Shown: positions 26,199 through 35,622, counted from the first letter of the stretch. The stretch: DNA of 64,000 nt from Stenotrophomonas_A sp035539015 (GCA_035539015.1 DATLJF010000211.1:15211-79210), one strand, 5' to 3'. Numbers and translations are program-made. The notes: generated by a model not told the origin, from the sequence alone.

Positions 26199-27799
26199 AG
26201 CGTTTCGCCGCGCTGTTCCGGGAGCTGGACCGCAGCACCGGTACCGGTGACAAGCGCGCCGCGCTGGTCGCCTATTTCCGCGATGCGCCACCGGCCGATG
26301 CGGCCTGGGCGCTGTACCTGCTCAGTGGCGGCAAGATCACCAGCGCGCGCCAGCGCATTGCCAGCACCGGCGAACTGCGCGAATGGATCACGGCCACCGC
26401 CGGCATTGCCGACTGGCTGGTCGCCGATAGCTACGACCATGTCGGCGACCTCGCCGAAACGCTGGCGCTGCTGCTCGACGACCCACCGGGCACCAGCGAG
26501 GACGTGGCGTTGTCGACCTGGATCGAACAGCGCCTGCTGCCGGTGGCCAACGCACCGGTCGAGGTGCGTCGCGCCGTGGTCGAGGCGGCCTGGCGCACGC
26601 TGGATTTCGAACAGCGCCTGCTGTTCAACAAACTGCTGACCGGCGCGTTGCGCGTGGGCGTCTCGCAGCGCTTGGTGCAACAGGCCCTGGCCGAACTGTC
26701 GGGCCTGGACATCGCGCGCATCGCCCAACGCATGCTCGGCAGCTGGGCGCCGACGCCGGCGTTCCTCGCCGACCTGTTGTCGCCGGATGAACTGGAGAGC
26801 GACCGTCAACAACCCTACCCGTTCTTCCTGGCCTCGCCATTGGAAGGCAGCCACGAGGCGCTCGGCGATATTGCGCACTGGGTGCTGGAATGGAAGTGGG
26901 ATGGCATTCGCCTGCAACTGATCCGGCGTGGCGAGGAGGTCGCGCTGTGGTCGCGCGGCGAGGAACGCCTGGATGGCCGTTTCCCGGAGATCGAGCGCGC
27001 CGCCGCGGCACTGCCGCCGGGTACGGTGATCGATGGCGAACTGCTGGCCTGGCGCATCGACCAACCGCAACCGTTGCCGTTCGCGGCATTGCAGACGCGC
27101 ATCCAGCGCCTGCGGCCCGGGCCCAAAACCCTGGCCGAAGCGCCGGCGCGCGTGATTGCCTACGACCTGCTGGAACTGGCCGGCGAAGACCTGCGCGAAC
27201 GCCCACTGCGCGAGCGCCGCGCCTTGCTCGAGGGCGTGCTGGCCACCTTGGGCGATCCGCACCTGGTCGCCTCGCCGCTGGTCCAGGCGAACGATTGGGA
27301 GGAAGCGGCGACCCAACGCCTGGAGGCGCGCGAACGCGGCGTCGAAGGCCTGATGCTCAAGCGTGCTGATTCGCCCTATCGCGCCGGTCGCCGCCGTGGC
27401 GACTGGTGGAAGTGGAAGATCGACCCGCTGACGATCGACGCAGTGCTGATCTACGCGCAGGCGGGCCATGGCCGCCGCAGCACGCTGTACACCGACTACA
27501 CCTTCGGCCTGTGGCATGAAGGCGCATTGGTGCCGGTCGCCAAGGCCTATTCGGGCCTGGATGATCGCGAGATCCTCGACCTCGACCGCTGGATCCGCGC
27601 GCATACCACCGAGCGCTTCGGCCCAGTGCGTGCGGTGACGCCAGAGCACGTGTTCGAACTGGGTTTCGAAGCGGTCAATGCCAGCAAGCGCCACAAGTCC
27701 GGGATCGCGGTGCGCTTTCCGCGCATCCTGCGCTGGCGCCACGACAAGCGCCCGCCGGAGGCCGACACCTTGTCCGCATTGCAGGCGCTGGCGCAATGA
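26195..27799 (+). CDS. ATP-dependent DNA ligase
   Basis: ATP-dependent ligase of 534 residues, of the bacterial group found with Lhr-like helicases. The start is TTG 26195, overlapping the preceding small gene; the following KRFAALFRELDRSTGTGDK is the usual N terminus. An N-terminal helical DNA-binding domain (about 1-190) is followed by the nucleotidyltransferase with Lys234 in EWKWDGIR as the adenylylation site, motifs EGLMLKR and WWKWK, and the OB domain. It acts with the exonuclease, helicase and PdeM in end processing. It is additional to the NAD-dependent LigA expected elsewhere in the genome. Confidence 0.96.
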   Translation: MKRFAALFRELDRSTGTGDKRAALVAYFRDAPPADAAWALYLLSGGKITSARQRIASTGELREWITATAGIADWLVADSYDHVGDLAETLALLLDDPPGTSEDVALSTWIEQRLLPVANAPVEVRRAVVEAAWRTLDFEQRLLFNKLLTGALRVGVSQRLVQQALAELSGLDIARIAQRMLGSWAPTPAFLADLLSPDELESDRQQPYPFFLASPLEGSHEALGDIAHWVLEWKWDGIRLQLIRRGEEVALWSRGEERLDGRFPEIERAAAALPPGTVIDGELLAWRIDQPQPLPFAALQTRIQRLRPGPKTLAEAPARVIAYDLLELAGEDLRERPLRERRALLEGVLATLGDPHLVASPLVQANDWEEAATQRLEARERGVEGLMLKRADSPYRAGRRRGDWWKWKIDPLTIDAVLIYAQAGHGRRSTLYTDYTFGLWHEGALVPVAKAYSGLDDREILDLDRWIRAHTTERFGPVRAVTPEHVFELGFEAVNASKRHKSGIAVRFPRILRWRHDKRPPEADTLSALQALAQ

Positions 27800-30273
27800 G
27801 TACCGCTGCGAGGAGCGCTGCCGAAGCGGCGCGGCGCTGGCGCGGCTGGTTTGCCGAGCGCGGCTGGCGCCCGTCACCGTTCCAGCGCGAAGTGTGGCGG
27901 CGCTACCTAGCCGGCGAGTCCGGCCTGCTGCATACGCCCACCGGTAGCGGCAAGACGCTGGCGGCGCTCGGTGGGCCGCTGCTGGAAGCGCTGCGCGAGC
28001 CTGCCAGCGCACCGCGCAAGCGTGCCCGCGCCAGCGCACGGTCACTGCGCCTGCTGTGGGTCACGCCGCTGCGCGCGTTGGCCACCGACACCGCGCGTGC
28101 CTTGCGCGATCCGTGCGCGGGGCTCGGCCTGGACTGGGAAATCGGATTGCGCACCGGCGATGCCAGCGCGCGCGAAAGACGCATGGCGCGCCAGGGCCAG
28201 GTGGATGCGCTGGTGACCACGCCCGAGTCACTGGCGCTGCTGCTCTCCTATCCTGACAGCGCCGCGCGGCTGCTCACACTGCGCTGCGTAGTGGTGGACG
28301 AATGGCACGAGTTGCTTGGCAACAAGCGCGGCGTGCTGCTGCAGCTGGGCCTGGCACGGCTGCGCGCAGTGGCGCCGGCGTTGCGGGTGTGGGGGCTGTC
28401 GGCCACGCTGGGAAATCTCGAACAGGCGCGCGATGTGCTGCTGCCGGGCCAACCGCAAGCGGCCATCGTCAGTGGCGTGCGCCCACGCCGGTTGACCCTG
28501 CAGACGCTGGTGCCGGCACAGGGCGAACGCTTTCCATGGGCGGGCCACCTGGGCTTGTCGCAACTGCAGCGCGTGCTTGAAACGATACTGGCGGCGGGCA
28601 CCAGCCTGTTGTTCACCAACACGCGCGCGCAGGCCGAACTCTGGCACCAGGCGCTGGCGGCGGTATGGCCGCAAGCGCCGGAAACGCTCGCGCTACACCA
28701 TGGCTCGCTCGACCCGGTGCTGCGCGCACGCGCCGAAGCCGGCCTGCGCGATGGCAGCGTGCGCTGCGTGGTGGCGACGTCGAGCCTGGACCTGGGCGTG
28801 GATTTCCCCGCGGTCGACCAGGTACTGCAGCTGGGCAGCCCGAAGGGCATCGGCCGCCTGCTGCAGCGCGGCGGCCGTGCACGGCACCGGCCGGGCGAAT
28901 CCGGCCACGTGGTCTGCATCCCCACCCATGCCCTGGAACTGGCCGAATACGCCGCCGCCCGGCGTGCGCTGGCACACGGCCGTATCGAAGCGCGGCCGCC
29001 ACCGCGGCTGTGCCTGGATGTGCTTGCCCAGCACTGCATCAGCTGCGCGCTCGGCGGTGGCTTCCGCGCCGATGCGTTGTTCAGCGAAGTGCGCGCCACC
29101 GACGCATTCGCCATGCTGGACCCCGCGCACTGGCAGGGCGTGCTCGACTTCATCGTGCAAGGCGGCAGCGCGCTGGCCAACTACCCCGACTACCACAAGG
29201 TGGTGCGCGAGGAGGACGGCGTCTACCGTGTCGTCGATCGCCGCATCGCGCTGCGCCACCGGCTCTCGATCGGCACCATCAGCAGCGATGGCAGCGTGCG
29301 CGTGCGCTTCCTGCGCGGCGGCGACCTGGGCACGGTGGAAGAACAATTCGTCGGCCGCCTGCGCCGCGGCGATCGCTTCCAGTTTGCCGGCCGCCTGCTC
29401 GAACTGGTGCGACTGGAAGACATGACCGCCTACGTGCGCCTGGCCAAGGGCGGCGAAGGTGCGGTGCCACGCTGGATGGGCGGGCGCCTGCCGCTGTCGG
29501 CCACGCTCGGGCGCGAGCTGGAGAGCGTGCTCGGCGAGCCCGATGATTCACCCGAACTCATCGCGCTGGCACCGTTGCTGCGCCTGCAGGCGCGGCTGTC
29601 GGCGCTGCCTGGCCAAGGTCGACTCCTGGCCGAGACCCTGCGCACGCGCGAAGGCCGCCACCTGTTCCTGTATCCGTTCGCCGGCCGCCAAGTGCACGAG
29701 GGCCTCGCCGCGTTGCTCGCATTGCGTTGGGGGCGGGCCCAGGCGAACAGCTTCGACTACGCCGCCAACGACTACGGGCTGGTGCTGTCGCCGGCCAACG
29801 AAGTCGTGCCCGATGCGGCGTTGCTCACGCAGCTGCTGGACCCGGCCAACCTGCTCGAAGACCTGCGCGAGAGCCTCAACCTGGCCGAACTGGCGCGCCG
29901 GCAATTTCGCGAGATCGCCCGTGTCTCCGGTTTGCTCATTCCGCAGCTACCGGGCCGCACGCCACGCAGCCTGCGCCAGCTGCAAGCCTCTTCGGGATTG
30001 CTCTACGACGTCCTGCGCCGCTTCGACCCCGGCCACCTGCTGCTCGAACAGGCCGAGCGCGAAGTGCTGGGTGGCCAGCTCGAACTGGCGCGGCTCGCCA
30101 GCACGCTTGCAGACTGCACATCGCGCACGCTGGCATTGCGGCAGCCGCGCAGCCTCACCCCGCTGTCGTTCCCGCTCTGGGCCGAACGCAGCCGCGGCCA
30201 GCTCAGCACCGAAGATTGGAAGGCACGCGTGCAGCGCGCCGCCGCACAACTGGAGCGCCGCCATGGCGGCTGA
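27796..30273 (+). CDS. Ligase-associated DEXH-box helicase (Lhr-like)
   Basis: SF2 helicase of 825 residues, family of ligase-associated Lhr-like helicases. Walker A TPTGSGKT with Lys53, DEWHE (motif II), SATLGN (motif III), and the second RecA domain with TSSLDLGVDFPAVDQVLQLGSPKGIGRLLQRGGRARHR (motifs V-VI). A C-terminal DUF4175-like/winged-helix region follows. ATG 27796 overlaps the ligase stop by four bases. It should unwind or load at DNA ends with the ligase and nuclease partners. Confidence 0.95.
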   Translation: MSTAARSAAEAARRWRGWFAERGWRPSPFQREVWRRYLAGESGLLHTPTGSGKTLAALGGPLLEALREPASAPRKRARASARSLRLLWVTPLRALATDTARALRDPCAGLGLDWEIGLRTGDASARERRMARQGQVDALVTTPESLALLLSYPDSAARLLTLRCVVVDEWHELLGNKRGVLLQLGLARLRAVAPALRVWGLSATLGNLEQARDVLLPGQPQAAIVSGVRPRRLTLQTLVPAQGERFPWAGHLGLSQLQRVLETILAAGTSLLFTNTRAQAELWHQALAAVWPQAPETLALHHGSLDPVLRARAEAGLRDGSVRCVVATSSLDLGVDFPAVDQVLQLGSPKGIGRLLQRGGRARHRPGESGHVVCIPTHALELAEYAAARRALAHGRIEARPPPRLCLDVLAQHCISCALGGGFRADALFSEVRATDAFAMLDPAHWQGVLDFIVQGGSALANYPDYHKVVREEDGVYRVVDRRIALRHRLSIGTISSDGSVRVRFLRGGDLGTVEEQFVGRLRRGDRFQFAGRLLELVRLEDMTAYVRLAKGGEGAVPRWMGGRLPLSATLGRELESVLGEPDDSPELIALAPLLRLQARLSALPGQGRLLAETLRTREGRHLFLYPFAGRQVHEGLAALLALRWGRAQANSFDYAANDYGLVLSPANEVVPDAALLTQLLDPANLLEDLRESLNLAELARRQFREIARVSGLLIPQLPGRTPRSLRQLQASSGLLYDVLRRFDPGHLLLEQAEREVLGGQLELARLASTLADCTSRTLALRQPRSLTPLSFPLWAERSRGQLSTEDWKARVQRAAAQLERRHGG

Positions 30274-30910
30274 GTGGGAAATCGAGCTGGCCGGAGAAAC
30301 CGTGCGCCTGCTCGGCGCGCGCGCGCTGTACCGGCCCGACTCGCAAGCGCTGCTGATCGCCGATCTGCACCTGGGCAAGGGCGACGTGTTCCGCCGCGCC
30401 GGGATCGGCTTGCCGGCCGGTGGCACCGACCACGACCTCGAGCGCCTGGGCGCACTGGTCGAGGCCTACCCGGTGCGGACGCTGTGGATTCTCGGCGACT
30501 TGCTGCATGGCGCGGTCAACGACGCCGCCTGGGTGCGGCAATGGCAGCAATGGCGATTGCGCCATGCCAGCCTGGAGATCGCGGTGATCCGCGGCAACCA
30601 CGACCGCGCCCTGCAACCCGATGCATTGCGAGTGCGCGATGCCGGTAGCGCGTTCGACGACGGACGCTTCGTGCTGCAACATGATCCGGCGCCGGTCGCC
30701 GACCGCCACGTCCTCTGCGGCCACATCCATCCGCTGTGCGAACTGCCCGGGGTACCGCGACGCTTCCCCGCGTTCTGGTTGCGCGGCGAGGTCACCGTGT
30801 TGCCGGCCTTCTCGCATTTCACCGCGGGCGTCACCCCCGTGCTGCGGCGCGGGGAACGCCTGGCGCCGTGCGTGGAAGAAGAGATCGTGCCGCTGCCGAT
30901 GACCCGCTGA
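30263..30910 (+). CDS. pdeM: Ligase-associated metallophosphoesterase PdeM
   Basis: Metallophosphoesterase of 215 residues, the PdeM member of the ligase-associated repair set. The metal site is seen as ADLHLGKGDVFR, GDLLHG, RGNHDRAL and the late CGHIHP. TGGAG (30251-30255) is seven bases upstream of ATG 30263, and the gene overlaps the helicase end by 11 bases. The operon ends here; the leftward monooxygenase stop is only three bases away, with no terminator in between. Confidence 0.94.
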   Translation: MAAEWEIELAGETVRLLGARALYRPDSQALLIADLHLGKGDVFRRAGIGLPAGGTDHDLERLGALVEAYPVRTLWILGDLLHGAVNDAAWVRQWQQWRLRHASLEIAVIRGNHDRALQPDALRVRDAGSAFDDGRFVLQHDPAPVADRHVLCGHIHPLCELPGVPRRFPAFWLRGEVTVLPAFSHFTAGVTPVLRRGERLAPCVEEEIVPLPMTR

Positions 30911-30913
30911 CGC

Positions 30914-32170
30914 TCAAGCCGGCGCGGACGCGGCGGCCCTGGCCTGCTGCGTTTCCAGGGCGGCCAGGAATTCCGCTGCGAGTGGCAGACGCCCCAACCA
31001 GCCGTGCTGGGTGCCGCTGAGCACCCGCAACATGTGTCCGCGTCCCCCTGGAAGGCGCCCGAGCGGCCGCATTCCGAGATCGCGCGCACGCGCCACCATA
31101 TCGCGCTCGGATTGGAACAGTGGCGTCAACCAGCGGCTCCAGAAGTGATAGATCGCCACGTGTGCCTGGCGTTCGCGCTGGTAGCGCGGCAAGGCATGCG
31201 CGAGCGAGGCCTCCTCGCGCAGTGCGCGGGCCAGCGCCCAGGCATCAAGCAGGGCCATGTTCACGCCCTGGCCCAGCTGCGGGCTCATCGCGTGTGCCGC
31301 GTCCCCGGCCAATACCAGGCGTCCCCAATGCCACTGCCGCGGCACTGCATCGCGATACACCGCGGTGGCCAACTGCGCCGAATCGCCGATCTCCGACAAA
31401 CATGCGCGCGCCTGCGGCCACAGCGTTGCGATCTCGTCCAGCCACGGCACCACGCCACCTTCGCGCCAACGTTCGAAATCAGTGCGCGGCAAGCTCCAGA
31501 AGAAGCTCATGCGCCGCTGTGGATCGTCCGGGCGCGTGCCCACCGGCAACAGGCCGATCATCTTGCGCGCGCTTTGGTAGCGCTGCCGCAGTTCATCGGC
31601 GTGCGCCCAATCGCGCTGCGGCACCAGGCACCACAGCGCGCCCCAGGGATACGGCCGATCCAGCCGTGGCGGACCGGCATGCGCGCGCAAACACGAGGCT
31701 GCGCCATCGGCGGCGACGACCAGGTCGAACCCCGCATGCCAACGCCCATCCTGCGACTGCACCCGGCCGCCCTCGGCATCGACCGCGATGATCCGCGTGC
31801 CTACGTGCAACACCGGCGCCTGCCACGCCTGCCGCAGCAACAGGAACAACGCCCCCCGCTGCACGCCCAGCCCGAACAAGCGTCGATCGAGATCGTGGTA
31901 GCGCATCTCCATCACCGCGCGGTCGCCACCCACATCGCCATACAGGCGACGCACTGGCGCACCGTGCGCCAGGATCTGCTCGAGCAGGCCCATCTGCCAC
32001 AGCACCTGCAGCCCACTGGGCTGCAGCAGGAACCCTGCCCCCACCGGTCCCGGCTCGGCGGCCTGCTCGAACACCTCGACCTGGTGCCCGTCGCGCTGCA
32101 ACAGCACCGCCAACGCCTGCCCCGCAGTGCCATAGCCGACCACCGCGATCCTTCGCGAACTTCCCTTCAT
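30914..32170 (-). CDS. FAD-dependent monooxygenase (UbiH/salicylate hydroxylase type)
   Basis: Group A flavin monooxygenase of 418 residues. The dinucleotide motif is VVGYGTAGQALAVLLQRDG at the N terminus, the second motif DLVVAADGAASCLR, and the GD motif LAGDAAHAMSPQLGQGVNMALLD. ATG 32170 has GGGGA five bases upstream. Candidates include aromatic hydroxylation in pigment, ubiquinone or degradation pathways; the neighbours do not say which. Confidence 0.88.
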   Translation of the reverse strand: MKGSSRRIAVVGYGTAGQALAVLLQRDGHQVEVFEQAAEPGPVGAGFLLQPSGLQVLWQMGLLEQILAHGAPVRRLYGDVGGDRAVMEMRYHDLDRRLFGLGVQRGALFLLLRQAWQAPVLHVGTRIIAVDAEGGRVQSQDGRWHAGFDLVVAADGAASCLRAHAGPPRLDRPYPWGALWCLVPQRDWAHADELRQRYQSARKMIGLLPVGTRPDDPQRRMSFFWSLPRTDFERWREGGVVPWLDEIATLWPQARACLSEIGDSAQLATAVYRDAVPRQWHWGRLVLAGDAAHAMSPQLGQGVNMALLDAWALARALREEASLAHALPRYQRERQAHVAIYHFWSRWLTPLFQSERDMVARARDLGMRPLGRLPGGRGHMLRVLSGTQHGWLGRLPLAAEFLAALETQQARAAASAPA

Positions 32171-32198
32171 CGATGTCCCCGGGCTGCACAAGCAATTC

Positions 32199-32227
32199 AA
32201 AAAAAAACCCCGCCCGAAGGCAGGGTT
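32199..32227 (-). terminator. Rho-independent terminator of the cold-shock gene
   Basis: Read on the minus strand: a stem of nine pairs (32219-32227 with 32206-32214, one G-U pair) with a UUCG loop followed by nine U (A-run 32199-32207 on the plus strand). It is 23 bases downstream of the cold-shock stop codon. Confidence 0.9.
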
Positions 32228-32250
32228 TCAATGCACGACCGGCTGAGAAA

Positions 32251-32457
32251 TCAGCCGACCGGCGTGATGTTGGAAGCCTGGGCGCCCTTCGGGCCCTGGG
32301 TCACGTCGTAAGTGACGCGCTGGCCTTCCTGCAGGCTGCGGAAGCCCTTGGAATTGATCGCGGAGAAGTGCGCGAAGACGTCAGCGCTGCCGTCCTCCGG
32401 TGAAATGAAGCCAAATCCCTTGGCGTCGTTGAACCACTTGACGGTACCGTTCGGCAT
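32251..32457 (-). CDS. Cold-shock protein, CspA family
   Basis: Single cold-shock domain of 68 residues. RNP1 is KGFGFI and RNP2 is VFAHFS; the N terminus NGTVKWFNDAKGFGF is invariant in the family. Binds single-stranded RNA/DNA as a chaperone. Its own promoter lies at 32515-32543, giving a leader of about 50 bases, shorter than the long thermosensitive leader of E. coli cspA. Confidence 0.97.
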   Translation of the reverse strand: MPNGTVKWFNDAKGFGFISPEDGSADVFAHFSAINSKGFRSLQEGQRVTYDVTQGPKGAQASNITPVG

Positions 32458-32514
32458 GGTGATGCGAGACCTTTGCAATATTGAATGGGTGGTGTGCGGC
32501 TCGCGCACGCGCCG

Positions 32515-32543
32515 AGTATGCAAAGCTTATGCCCCGAAGACAA
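32515..32543 (-). promoter_or_regulatory. Probable sigma-70 promoter of the cold-shock gene
   Basis: On the minus strand, TTGTCT (32543-32538) and CATACT (32520-32515) are separated by 17 bases; each box matches four of six consensus bases. The -35 box directly abuts the stop of the phosphorylase gene. Confidence 0.5.
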
Positions 32544-33290
32544 TCACCCTCTCGCAAGTTCCCCGACCAGCTCCGGCAGGCCGGCCGAAGCCGCCTCCAC
32601 GTTGGCCAGGACCTCGGCCAGGGTGATCTCCTGGGCATCGCCACAACCGGCGGCCCAGTTCGCCACGATCGCCAGGCAGGCATAGTCCAGCCCCAGCTCG
32701 CGCGCCAGGCCCGCCTCCGGCATGCCGGTCATGCCGACCAGGTCGCAGCCGTCGCGGCGCATCCGCGCAATTTCGGCGATGGTTTCCAGGCGCGGGCCCT
32801 GGGTGGCGCCATAGCAGCCGCCGTCGACCAGCTTGACCCCCGTTACCCGCGCCGCTGCCAGCACCTTGCTGCGCAGCATCGGCGTATACGGGTGGCCGAA
32901 GTCCACGTGCAGCACTTCGCTGCCCGGCTCCTCGGAAAGGGTGGAGACCCGGCCCCAGGTGTAGTCGATCAATTGGTCCGGGCAAGCCAGCACGCGCGGG
33001 CCGAAGGCGTCGGTGATGCCGCCGACGGTATTGAGCGCCAGGACCCGCTGCGCGCCAATTTGCTGCAGCGCGGCAAGGTTGGCGCGGTAATTGATCTTGT
33101 GCGGCGGCAACGAATGGCCCTCGCCATGCCGCGCCAGGAAGGCCACGCGCTGGCCCAGCAGCGTGCCCACCCGGACCGGACCGGACGGCGCGCCGAAGCG
33201 GGTTTCCACTTCGTGGGTCTGCACATCGTCCAGCTGCGCCAGCTTGTAGACGCCGGTGCCGCCGATGACGGCCAGGGAGATCGGGTGCAT
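32544..33290 (-). CDS. mtnP: S-methyl-5'-thioinosine/methylthioadenosine phosphorylase
   Basis: Purine nucleoside phosphorylase-type enzyme of 248 residues of the MtnP family. IGGTGVYKL at the N terminus, RHGEGHSLPPHKINYRAN, ALNTVGGI and MTGMPEAGLAREL are the characteristic blocks. In Xanthomonads and Pseudomonas the member acts on 5'-methylthioinosine rather than methylthioadenosine, releasing hypoxanthine. The next upstream gene is hypoxanthine phosphoribosyltransferase, which supports the thioinosine assignment. Confidence 0.9.
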   Translation of the reverse strand: MHPISLAVIGGTGVYKLAQLDDVQTHEVETRFGAPSGPVRVGTLLGQRVAFLARHGEGHSLPPHKINYRANLAALQQIGAQRVLALNTVGGITDAFGPRVLACPDQLIDYTWGRVSTLSEEPGSEVLHVDFGHPYTPMLRSKVLAAARVTGVKLVDGGCYGATQGPRLETIAEIARMRRDGCDLVGMTGMPEAGLARELGLDYACLAIVANWAAGCGDAQEITLAEVLANVEAASAGLPELVGELARG

Positions 33291-33297
33291 GCGCGGC

Positions 33298-33852
33298 TCA
33301 GTCCTTCATCGCGTAGATCGCCGGCGCGCCGCGGAACAGCTCGTTGACGTCCATGCCGAAGCCAAACACGTAGCGGTCCTCGACCTCGACACCCGCGTAG
33401 TCGGCGCGCACGTCGGGCACCGCGCGGTCGTGCTGCTTGATCGCCAGCGCGGCGATCCGCACGTCGGTGGCGCCCTGCTCCAGGCACCACTGGCGCACGC
33501 CCTGCAGGGTGTAGCCCTCGTCGAGGATGTCGTCGACCAGCAACACGCGGCGTCCGAACAACGCGGTGGCCGGGCGGTGCTTCCACACCAGCTCGCCGCC
33601 GACGGTGGCACCGCGGTAGCGGGTGGCATGCAGATAGTCGAACTGCAGGTCCTGGCCACGCGCGCCCAGTTCCAGCGCCAACTGGCCGGAGAACGGCAGC
33701 GCACCGTGCATGATCGTCAGGTACACCGGCACTTCGCCCTGGTAGTCGCGGGCAATGGCATCGGCGATGCGGCCGATGGCGGCATCGAGCGTGGGGCGGT
33801 CGACGAGCAGGTCGGCCTGGGCCACGGCCTGCTGGAGGGTGAGATTGGACAT
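33298..33852 (-). CDS. hpt: Hypoxanthine-guanine phosphoribosyltransferase
   Basis: Type I phosphoribosyltransferase of 184 residues, converting hypoxanthine (and guanine) plus PRPP to the nucleotide. The PRPP motif is VLLVDDILDEGYTL; the flexible-loop sequence is FDYLHATRYRG. The start overlaps the stop of nagZ by one base (TGATG) and its stop is seven bases from mtnP, so these three genes are co-transcribed. Confidence 0.92.
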   Translation of the reverse strand: MSNLTLQQAVAQADLLVDRPTLDAAIGRIADAIARDYQGEVPVYLTIMHGALPFSGQLALELGARGQDLQFDYLHATRYRGATVGGELVWKHRPATALFGRRVLLVDDILDEGYTLQGVRQWCLEQGATDVRIAALAIKQHDRAVPDVRADYAGVEVEDRYVFGFGMDVNELFRGAPAIYAMKD

Positions 33853-34859
33853 CAGGCGGTTTTTCCGAGTTGTTGCAGCAAGAGGGATTGGCTGTGGGGG
33901 TGGCGGGACTCGGCCAGCAGGCCGTCCCAGCCCAGGGCGCCGCGTCCGATCAGTCCGATCAACGCGGCGGTATTCAAACGGCGCCCGGCCACGGCCTGCA
34001 GCGATTCTTCGACCAGCTCCGGATGGCACACCAGGACCACGTCGCAGCCGGCGTCCAGGTGGGCATCGACACGCGCCTTGACCCCGCCAGCACTGAACGA
34101 GGCGGCCATGCCGATATCGTCGGAGAACACCACGCCGCGGAAACCGAGCTCGCTACGCAGGACTTCGCCGATCCAGCGCGGCGAATAGCCGGCCGGCTCC
34201 GGCGCCACCTGCGGGTAGACCACGTGCGCCATCATCACCGCATCGGCGCCGGCTTCGATGCCGGCGGCAAATGGCACCAGGTCTTCCTGGCGCAGCACCT
34301 GCAGCGGGCGCGGATCGATCGCGGTATCGACATGGGTATCTTCCAGCACCGTACCGTGGCCGGGGAAATGCTTGAGCGTGGCAGCCATGCCGGCTTCGTG
34401 CATCGCCGCGACATAGGCGCGGGTGAAAGCCGCCACGATCTGCGGATCGTCGCTGAAGGCACGATCGCCAATGGCGCGGTTGCCGCGGCCGAGATCGACC
34501 ACCGGGGCGAAACTGAGGTCGACGCCGCTGGCGCGGATTTCGCTGGCCATCAGCCACGCATGTTCGCGCGCCAGCGCCAGCGCCGCTTCGGGCTCGCGCA
34601 AGTACAACGGGCCAAAACCCTGCAGCGGCGGCAGCGCACTGAAGCCTTCGCGGAAGCGCTGCACGCGCCCGCCCTCCTGGTCCACGCAGATCAACTGCGG
34701 GCGCGGGGCAGCGGCGCGGATGGCCGCCGACAACTCGGCGATCTGCGCGCGCGAGGCGAAGTTTCGCTTGAACAGGACCACGCCAGCGACCGCGTCGTGC
34801 TGCAGCCACTCGCATTCGCGGGGGCTCAGTTCGGTGCCGGCAACGCCGATCAGGAGCAT
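33852..34859 (-). CDS. nagZ: Beta-N-acetylhexosaminidase NagZ
   Basis: Glycoside hydrolase family 3 enzyme of 335 residues, the cytosolic muropeptide-recycling N-acetylglucosaminidase. VVLFKRNF, VDQEGGRVQR, KHFPGHGTVLEDTHVD (catalytic His/Asp) and VVFSDDIGMA (Asp nucleophile) are all present. The start at ATG 34859 has GGAGA 10 bases upstream. The gene overlaps hpt, an unusual partner for NagZ but one seen widely in this group. Confidence 0.96.
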   Translation of the reverse strand: MLLIGVAGTELSPRECEWLQHDAVAGVVLFKRNFASRAQIAELSAAIRAAAPRPQLICVDQEGGRVQRFREGFSALPPLQGFGPLYLREPEAALALAREHAWLMASEIRASGVDLSFAPVVDLGRGNRAIGDRAFSDDPQIVAAFTRAYVAAMHEAGMAATLKHFPGHGTVLEDTHVDTAIDPRPLQVLRQEDLVPFAAGIEAGADAVMMAHVVYPQVAPEPAGYSPRWIGEVLRSELGFRGVVFSDDIGMAASFSAGGVKARVDAHLDAGCDVVLVCHPELVEESLQAVAGRRLNTAALIGLIGRGALGWDGLLAESRHPHSQSLLLQQLGKTA

Positions 34860-34962
34860 GCGGGGTGGATCTCCAACGGTTCGGGGAATCGCGCAGCGCC
34901 GGGGCGCCGCCACGGCGCCTGGATGGCGCACTGCCGCATTGTCGCAGAAGCGCGCCCCGGCA

Positions 34963-35622
34963 TCAGGTCGGGTCGCTTTGCGCGGCCCCAGCCTCGGCAG
35001 CGATTTGCGCCAGGGTGCGGGCGAAGGTTTCCGGCGGCTGCGCACCCTGGACCAGGTAGCGACCGTCGATGACGAAGCTGGGTACGGCGGTAATCCCCAG
35101 GGCCTGCGCTTGCGCCAGCTGTGCCTGCACCTCGGCCAGGCCCTCGTCCGATTGCAGCAGCGCGTTGACCCGCGCGGCCGCCAACCCGCCAGCGGCGCCA
35201 GCCTCTACCAGCGTCTGCGCGTCAGCGAGGTTGCGGCCCTCGGCGAAATGGGCGCGGAACAGCGCCTCGGCCACCGCGGCGGCATCGCCCTCGCGGCCGG
35301 CCAGCCACAGCAGGCGATGCGCGCGCAGCGTGTTCACCCGCACCTGGCCGCGTTCGAAATCGAACGGCAGGCCCTCGGCACGGCCCGTCTGCTGGGTCTG
35401 CGCCAGGATCTGTTCGGTGCGCTCGGCGCTGCCAAACTTGGCGCGATAGGCCTCGCGCAGTGGCACTGGATCGGGACCGGCGTCCGGGTCGAGCTGGAAG
35501 GCGTGATAGTGGATTTCCACCGGCGGTGCCTGCTCGCCCAGCTGGGCCAGGCCACGTTCCAGGCGATGCTTGCCGATCCAGCACCAGGGACAGACGATGT
35601 CCGACCAGATGTCGATGCGCAT
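34963..35622 (-). CDS. DsbA-family oxidoreductase (FrnE-like)
   Basis: Cytosolic thioredoxin-fold protein of 219 residues with the active site CPWC (Cys11, Cys14) in SDIVCPWCWIG and the cis-Pro loop ITAVPSFVIDG. No signal peptide is present, so it is the cytoplasmic FrnE/2-hydroxychromene isomerase type rather than a periplasmic DsbA. Partner and substrate unknown. Confidence 0.92.
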   Translation of the reverse strand: MRIDIWSDIVCPWCWIGKHRLERGLAQLGEQAPPVEIHYHAFQLDPDAGPDPVPLREAYRAKFGSAERTEQILAQTQQTGRAEGLPFDFERGQVRVNTLRAHRLLWLAGREGDAAAVAEALFRAHFAEGRNLADAQTLVEAGAAGGLAAARVNALLQSDEGLAEVQAQLAQAQALGITAVPSFVIDGRYLVQGAQPPETFARTLAQIAAEAGAAQSDPT

